NCBI RefSeq assembly: GCF_000024365.1
Contig: NC_013235.1
Location: forward strand, 1 to 64,000
Reading direction: 5' to 3'
DNA: 64,000 nt
Origin: Nakamurella multipartita DSM 44233
GTDB taxonomy: Bacteria; Actinomycetota; Actinomycetes; Mycobacteriales; Nakamurellaceae
In this document: positions 59,425 through 64,000 of the stretch, piece after piece
Position numbering within the stretch: the stretch's first letter is position 1
Layout of the letters: the number at the start of each line of letters is the position of its first letter
Notes under the pieces: model-generated
Database searches by the model: none
What the model was told of the DNA's origin: nothing
Seen by the model: only the letters and a program-made list of their open reading frames with translations
Position numbers and translations under genes: made by a program

Positions 59425-62400
59425 ATGGTGGGCGAACCGGCCGGGCACGGGCGAGCGCACTGGCGAGGATCCTGGCCGGCGGCCACCGCCACCGATCATG
59501 GCTTGGCCTGGCATGTCGGGGATGTCGTCCTGGGCCGGGCCCGGACCGTGCTGGCTCACGGTGGCGTGCTCACCTGCACCCAGACCCGGCCCGGTGAACT
59601 GCAGGCCACCGTCAACGGCACCCGGCCGTGGCCCTACCAGGTCGGCGTGTCCTTCGTGATGTCCGGCGGGCGGGTGGGCGCTTTCGAAGGGGAGTGTGAT
59701 TGCCCGGTCGAGCTGGACTGCAAGCACGCGGTGGCCGCCCTCCTGCACTACCTGGGCAGCCCGGATGGTCCCGGAGGTCGGGCGCTGTCGGTCATCGACT
59801 CCGGCGTCGACTCCGCCGATCAGAGCCAGGAGATCGACGAGGATGCCGCGCCCGGTTGGGAACAATCGCTGACCCAGCTGCTCGGGGCCTCGCGCAAGCC
59901 GCGGGTCGATCGGGACCGCGTGCACACCCTGCTGGCGCTGCAGGTCAGCGTCGCGCTGCATCCGTCGTCCGGCCCGTTCGGCGGCGCCGGCGTGCGGATC
60001 CGCCCCATCCAGTTCAACGCCCGCAACCGGTGGGTGAGCACCGGGGTGTCCTGGCGCGACCTGCGCTACGGCTACTACACCGCCCAGTACCGGCCCGAGC
60101 AGCTTGAATCCCTGCGCGGGGTCGCCGACCTGGAGCTGCGCCGCAACCCGCAGCAGGCCCTGACCACCTGGATCGGGCTGGACGGGCCCGGTGGTTCGCA
60201 GCTGTGGGATGCGCTGGCCGACGCGCAGCAGGTCGGAATCGATCTGCTGCTCGACGGGGCGCACACCCCGGTCGAACTGTCCGCGGATCCGGCCGAGATC
60301 GCCCTGGACCTGGTGCGGGCCGACACTCTGCGGGTCCGGCCGATCCTGCGGCTGGGCGAGCGGATCCTGGACCCCGACACCACCGCGCTGATCGGTCAGC
60401 CGGCCCACGGCCTGATCCTGGGTCTCGCGGCGGACCGCCCGGCAACCCCACCGATCACGGTGGCGCGGCTGCGTCGGCCCTTGACCGCCGACCTGGCCGG
60501 CATGCTTGACGCGGGCACCATCGAGATCCCGGCGCCGGACGAGAGCCGATTCCTGGCCGAGTATCTGCCCGGATTGCGCCGGCGCATCACCGTGCTTTCC
60601 AGCGACAGCTCGGCCCCCCTGCCCGAACCGTCGCCGCCGCGCGCGGTGCTGACCGTCACCCGTGGACCGGGGCACCGGGTGGCGCTGCACTGGCAATGGC
60701 AGGACGAGTCCGGACGCCGCCGTGACCTGGACGACCGCCGCGGCATCATTGCCTCCGACCGGACGGCGATGCGGCAGACGATCGAGGCGCTGCTGGCTAC
60801 CGAGGTGCTGCCGGACGACGCCATCGGGTCCGGCCCGGACGGGCCGCAACCGCAGACCCGGCACCTGCTGCTGGGCGCAGCCGCCGTCCACTTCATGACC
60901 AGCGCCTGGCCGATCCTGCGGTCGCGGCCCGAGCTGCTGACCGAGCTCGACGGCCCGGATGCGGAGCTGGAGTACCGGCCGGCGTCCGGGCAGCCGGAGC
61001 TCGACCTCGGTGGCCATGACGACGGTGATGATGCGGGCAGTGACGAGGACGGTGACGAAACCGCTGCCGCCCGGGACTGGTTCGGGCTGTCGGTGCGGGT
61101 CAGGGTCGACGGGCAGGACGTGCCGTTTGAGCTGCTGTTCCGGGCCCTGGCCGGCGAGGACTCCCTGCTCATCCTGCCCAGTGGCACCTATCTGGACGTA
61201 GCCGACCTGGACGGCCGGTGGAACCGGCTGCGCGAGTTGATCGAAGAGTCCCGGGCGATGGACGACGCCGGCCCCGACGAACTCCGGATCAGCCGGCACA
61301 CGGCGTCGCGCTGGGCCGAGCTGGAGGACACCGGCCTGCTCGGGCCGAGGGCAGCCGCCTGGCGAGAGCGGATGCGGGCCCTGGCCGTGGGTTCCGGCGA
61401 GCGGTACGCCGCGGGTCCGCTGCCGGCTGGGCTGCAGGCGCACCTGCGCAGCTATCAGCGCGAGGGCTTGGACTGGCTGCGCGAGCGCTTCGACCAAGGA
61501 CTGGGTGGCGTCCTGGCCGACGACATGGGCCTGGGCAAGACCGTGCAGATGCTCGGTCTGATCGCGCACGCCCGGGAGCAGGATCCGGCCGGTCCGCCGC
61601 TGCTGGTCGTGGCGCCGACCAGCGTGATCGGCAACTGGGTGGCCGAGGCCGCCCGGTTCACCCCCGACCTGCGGGTCGTTCCGGTGACCACGGGCGGGGG
61701 TCGCCGCGGCCGTCCGCTGGCCGAGGTGATCGGGGGTGCCGACCTGGTCGTCACCTCCTACCAACTGTTCCGGCTGGGCGCCGACGAATACCGGGAACTG
61801 CCCTGGACGGCGTTGATCCTGGACGAGGCCCAGTTCGTCAAGAACGTGCAGTCCAAGGGTTTTCGGTGCGCCCGTGACTTTCCCGCGGCGGTCACCTTCG
61901 CGGTCACCGGGACCCCTCTGGAGAACAATCTGATGGAGTTCTGGGCGCTGCTGGCCGTCGCGGCGCCCGGGCTGTTCCCCGACTCGCGCCGATTCACCGA
62001 GCACTACCGGCTGCCGATCGAACGCGGTGGCGCGACGGAGCGGCTGGACCAGTTGCGGCGTCGGGCCGCGCCGTTCCTGCTCCGCCGGACCAAGGAGCAG
62101 GTCGCTCCGGAGTTGCCACCGAAGGTCGAGCAGGTCATCGAGGTCGACCTGAGTCCGCGACACCAGCAGGTGTACCAGCGGCATCTGCAGCGCGAGCGGC
62201 AAAAGATCCTCGGGCTGCTGCAGGACAAGCGGTCGCTGGACGACCACCGGTTCCAAATCCTGCGTTCGCTGACCCTGCTGCGGCAGCTGAGCCTGGACCC
62301 CTCACTGGTGGACGAGAGCTACCGGGACATCCCGTCCAGCAAGCTGGAGGTGGCCATCGACCGGATCTGCGAGATCGTGGAGTCCGGTCACCGGGTGCTC

Positions 62401-62850
62401 GTCTTCAGCCAGTTCACCCGGTTCCTGGCCCGGGCCCGGGATCAGTTGCATCACCTGGGCATCGCGCACTGCCTGCTGGACGGCCGGACCAAGGATCGTT
62501 CGGCCGTGGTCGAGGCGTTCCGGACGGGCGTGGCGCCGGTCTTCCTGATCAGCCTCAAGGCCGGCGGGTTCGGCCTGAACCTGACCGAGGCCGACTACTG
62601 CATCCTGCTCGACCCGTGGTGGAACCCGGCCGCCGAGGCCCAGGCCATCGACCGCGCGCACCGGATCGGCCAGACCAAGAACGTGATCGTTTACCGCTAC
62701 GTGGCCCGGGGCACGATCGAGGAGAAGGTGATGGCGCTCAAGGCCGGCAAGGCCAAGCTGTTCGACGACGTGCTCGGCGCCGCCGCCGACGCGGGCCGGT
62801 CGGCCGGGTCACCGCTGAGTGCGGACGAGATCCGCGGCCTGCTGGAGTGA
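59425..62850 (+). CDS. SWIM zinc-finger SNF2-type helicase/ATPase
   Basis: The 1141-residue product has an N-terminal SWIM zinc finger (GECDCPVELDCKHAVAALLHYL, about 91-112), a long middle region with an acidic stretch (about 520-550), and a C-terminal SNF2 ATPase: ADDMGLGKTVQM (motif I), ILDEAQFVKN (DEAQ, motif II), TGTPLENNLMEFWALL (III), and VFLISLKAGGFGLNLTEADYC with WWNPAAEAQAIDRAHRIGQ (V-VI). Such HepA/RapA-like proteins move along double-stranded DNA or remodel stalled RNA polymerase. ATG 59425 follows GGGGGA at a 5-nt spacing. Confidence 0.93.
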   Translation: MVGEPAGHGRAHWRGSWPAATATDHGLAWHVGDVVLGRARTVLAHGGVLTCTQTRPGELQATVNGTRPWPYQVGVSFVMSGGRVGAFEGECDCPVELDCKHAVAALLHYLGSPDGPGGRALSVIDSGVDSADQSQEIDEDAAPGWEQSLTQLLGASRKPRVDRDRVHTLLALQVSVALHPSSGPFGGAGVRIRPIQFNARNRWVSTGVSWRDLRYGYYTAQYRPEQLESLRGVADLELRRNPQQALTTWIGLDGPGGSQLWDALADAQQVGIDLLLDGAHTPVELSADPAEIALDLVRADTLRVRPILRLGERILDPDTTALIGQPAHGLILGLAADRPATPPITVARLRRPLTADLAGMLDAGTIEIPAPDESRFLAEYLPGLRRRITVLSSDSSAPLPEPSPPRAVLTVTRGPGHRVALHWQWQDESGRRRDLDDRRGIIASDRTAMRQTIEALLATEVLPDDAIGSGPDGPQPQTRHLLLGAAAVHFMTSAWPILRSRPELLTELDGPDAELEYRPASGQPELDLGGHDDGDDAGSDEDGDETAAARDWFGLSVRVRVDGQDVPFELLFRALAGEDSLLILPSGTYLDVADLDGRWNRLRELIEESRAMDDAGPDELRISRHTASRWAELEDTGLLGPRAAAWRERMRALAVGSGERYAAGPLPAGLQAHLRSYQREGLDWLRERFDQGLGGVLADDMGLGKTVQMLGLIAHAREQDPAGPPLLVVAPTSVIGNWVAEAARFTPDLRVVPVTTGGGRRGRPLAEVIGGADLVVTSYQLFRLGADEYRELPWTALILDEAQFVKNVQSKGFRCARDFPAAVTFAVTGTPLENNLMEFWALLAVAAPGLFPDSRRFTEHYRLPIERGGATERLDQLRRRAAPFLLRRTKEQVAPELPPKVEQVIEVDLSPRHQQVYQRHLQRERQKILGLLQDKRSLDDHRFQILRSLTLLRQLSLDPSLVDESYRDIPSSKLEVAIDRICEIVESGHRVLVFSQFTRFLARARDQLHHLGIAHCLLDGRTKDRSAVVEAFRTGVAPVFLISLKAGGFGLNLTEADYCILLDPWWNPAAEAQAIDRAHRIGQTKNVIVYRYVARGTIEEKVMALKAGKAKLFDDVLGAAADAGRSAGSPLSADEIRGLLE

Positions 62851-62860
62851 GGCCGCCGGA

Positions 62861-62940
62861 ACGACCCGGACTGACCCGGAAACGATCTGGAACGATCTGG
62901 AACGATCTGGTTAGACCTGGAATGACCTGGAATGACGCAG
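62861..62940. repeat. Degenerate 10-bp tandem repeat array
   Basis: Eight consecutive decamers in register: three perfect AACGATCTGG (62881-62910) flanked by relatives such as CTGACCCGGA, TTAGACCTGG and AATGACCTGG. It starts 10 bp after the helicase stop within the 333-bp gap before mtlA. Repeats with period close to one helical turn place identical groups on one DNA face, which could favour cooperative protein binding. Confidence 0.7.
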
Positions 62941-63001
62941 CCCTCCCAAGATCGCGATGCGGTCTCGGCTGTGTCGCGATTCGACCGGTATTGGCCGCAC
63001 T

Positions 63002-63013
63002 GACCAACTGGTC
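63002..63013. promoter_or_regulatory. Inverted repeat upstream of mtlA
   Basis: GACCA-AC-TGGTC (63002-63013) is a perfect 5-bp inverted repeat with a 2-bp spacer, 170 bp before the PTS gene. It could be an operator for a sugar-specific repressor; short palindromes also arise by chance. Confidence 0.3.
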
Positions 63014-63183
63014 TTGATAACGGTGTCGGCAGTGGTGAATTCCTTCCGCCCGACCCCCTTGCGAATTCGCTGAGCGGGTTTATCGTGAGCCCGTCCGGAG
63101 CCCCGGTCCGTCTCCGGCGAAACAGTGAAGGAGACAGCGTCGACCGATTTTTCGTTGGCCTGCCAAAGAGGGAGAGGCACATC

Positions 63184-64000
63184 GTGACAGCTGACGCGAG
63201 CGCAGCCGGAACCACCAGCAAGACGTCGAGTACCCGAGTAGCGGTCCAGAAGTTCGGCACGTTCCTGTCCGGGATGATCATGCCCAATATCGCGGCGTTC
63301 ATCGCGTGGGGTTTGATCACTGCTCTGTTCATCGAGAAGGGGCCGTTCCCGATCGCGGTGATCGGCGGGTTCGGGGTGGACGACGCGGGGGATCCGAATC
63401 CGGGGTTGGTCGGGCCGATGGTCCGGTACATGTTGCCGATCCTGATCGCGGCGCAGGGCGGCCGGATGATCTACGGGGTGCGGGGCGCGGTGGTCGCGGT
63501 CGTCGCGACGATGGGCGTGATCATGTGCACGCCGCAGCCGATGTTCCTCGGCGCGATGGTGATGGGCCCGTTGGCGGCCTGGTTGATGAAGAAGTTGGAC
63601 TCGGTCTGGGACGGCAAGATCAAGCCCGGTTTCGAGATGCTGGTCAACAACTTCTCCGCGGGTTTCCTGTCCGCCGGTTTGGCCATCGCCAGCTTCTACG
63701 TGTTCGGGCCGATCATCGAGGGTCTGTCCTCGGCGTTGGGTACCGGGGTGGACTGGCTGATCTCGCACAGCTTGTTGCCGCTGGCCAGTTTGATCATCGA
63801 GCCGGCCAAGGTGTTGTTCCTGAACAACGCGATCAACCATGGGGTGTTGACCCCGCTGGGGATCAACCAGTCGGCCGAGACCGGGCAGTCGATCCTGTTC
63901 CTGCTGGAGGCCAACCCCGGTCCGGGTGTCGGTCTGCTGATCGCGTACTCGATCTTCGGGACCGGTCTGGCCAAGAGCACCGCCCCGGCCGCGGCGATCA
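63184..64000 (+). CDS. mtlA: PTS mannitol-type transporter, IIC part (truncated by window end)
   Basis: The 272 residues visible run off the window. After a Thr/Ser/Ala-rich start they show the mannitol/glucitol-type IIC membrane domain: VQKFGTFLSGMIMPNIAAFIAWGLITALF, LPILIAAQGGRMIYGVRGAVVA, FLGAMVMGPLAAWLMKKLDSVWDGKIKPGFEMLVNNFSAGF and AKVLFLNNAINHGVLTPLG, the substrate-site segment. PTS permeases import and phosphorylate hexitols using phosphoenolpyruvate. GTG 63184 has GGAGAGG at 63171-63177. The IIB/IIA domains or mtlD would lie beyond 64000. Confidence 0.93.
   Translation, partial: MTADASAAGTTSKTSSTRVAVQKFGTFLSGMIMPNIAAFIAWGLITALFIEKGPFPIAVIGGFGVDDAGDPNPGLVGPMVRYMLPILIAAQGGRMIYGVRGAVVAVVATMGVIMCTPQPMFLGAMVMGPLAAWLMKKLDSVWDGKIKPGFEMLVNNFSAGFLSAGLAIASFYVFGPIIEGLSSALGTGVDWLISHSLLPLASLIIEPAKVLFLNNAINHGVLTPLGINQSAETGQSILFLLEANPGPGVGLLIAYSIFGTGLAKSTAPAAAI

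Noticed and set aside
59245-62256. 1003-codon minus-strand open frame opposite the SNF2 helicase
   Set aside because: Codon-phase shadow of the helicase gene, with no recognisable motif.
62861-62940. CRISPR array
   Set aside because: The repeat unit is 10 bp with no spacers and there are no cas genes; it is a simple tandem array.

Overview
The window reads as the replication-origin end of a high-GC actinobacterial chromosome: dnaA - oriC - dnaN - gnd - recF - DciA-like - gyrB - gyrA - DUF3566, followed by tRNA-Ile, a DLW-39 mini-protein and tRNA-Ala. This order, the GTG/ATG mix and the very high G+C fit a Nakamurella/Frankia-like lineage; that placement is inference from style and gene order, not a database match. 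Layout: 1-14.7 kb is replication core, with origin-type DnaA boxes before and after dnaA and a second face-to-face pair of DnaA-box-like sites between gyrB and gyrA. 14.8-19.8 kb is carbon metabolism: a RuBisCO-like protein paired with a triose-phosphate-isomerase homologue, a divergent glutamine amidotransferase, a gutted serine-hydrolase remnant and a GlpD-type dehydrogenase. 19.8-34.2 kb is mixed: amidase, an AlkZ-type DNA glycosylase relative, an Abhydrolase_9 membrane protein, a BNR-propeller/ubiquitin-like (diglycine) gene pair, a RemA-like small protein, an AEC transporter, secreted lipoproteins, glycogen phosphorylase and a lysozyme-like wall enzyme. 34.2-40.6 kb holds acetate/fatty-acid genes (SatP transporter, acyl-CoA synthetase, acyl-CoA dehydrogenase) and a MarR-DHA2 efflux pair; two 80-bp inverted copies of a palindromic-ended repeat flank the acyl-CoA synthetase. 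40.6-42.0 kb is an IS110-family insertion with a probable bridge-RNA region. 42.0-47.8 kb has a two-component system and a partial histidine-degradation operon (hutU-hutF). 48.0-51.3 kb encodes two translationally overlapping, Tat-exported lipoprotein oxidases (multicopper and flavin). 51.4-58.3 kb is an IclR-controlled catabolic operon: CoA-transferase, citryl-CoA-lyase-like protein, LigB-like and LigA-like proteins, amidohydrolase, a tiny coupled ORF and an MDR oxidoreductase. 58.4-64.0 kb has a VapBC toxin-antitoxin pair, a SWIM/SNF2 helicase and the start of a PTS mannitol transporter. The best candidates for undescribed biology are the IclR/CoA-transferase/LigAB cluster, whose LigB-like member appears to lack canonical extradiol-dioxygenase residues, and the RuBisCO-like/TIM pair, which looks like the lower end of a branched-sugar-acid route. 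Other notable items are the diglycine ubiquitin-like/BNR pair, the 80-bp inverted repeats, the IS110 bridge-RNA candidate, and several promoters whose -10 box lies only 6-9 nt before the start codon (leaderless-type). All functional calls come from reading motifs by eye; none was confirmed by a database search.
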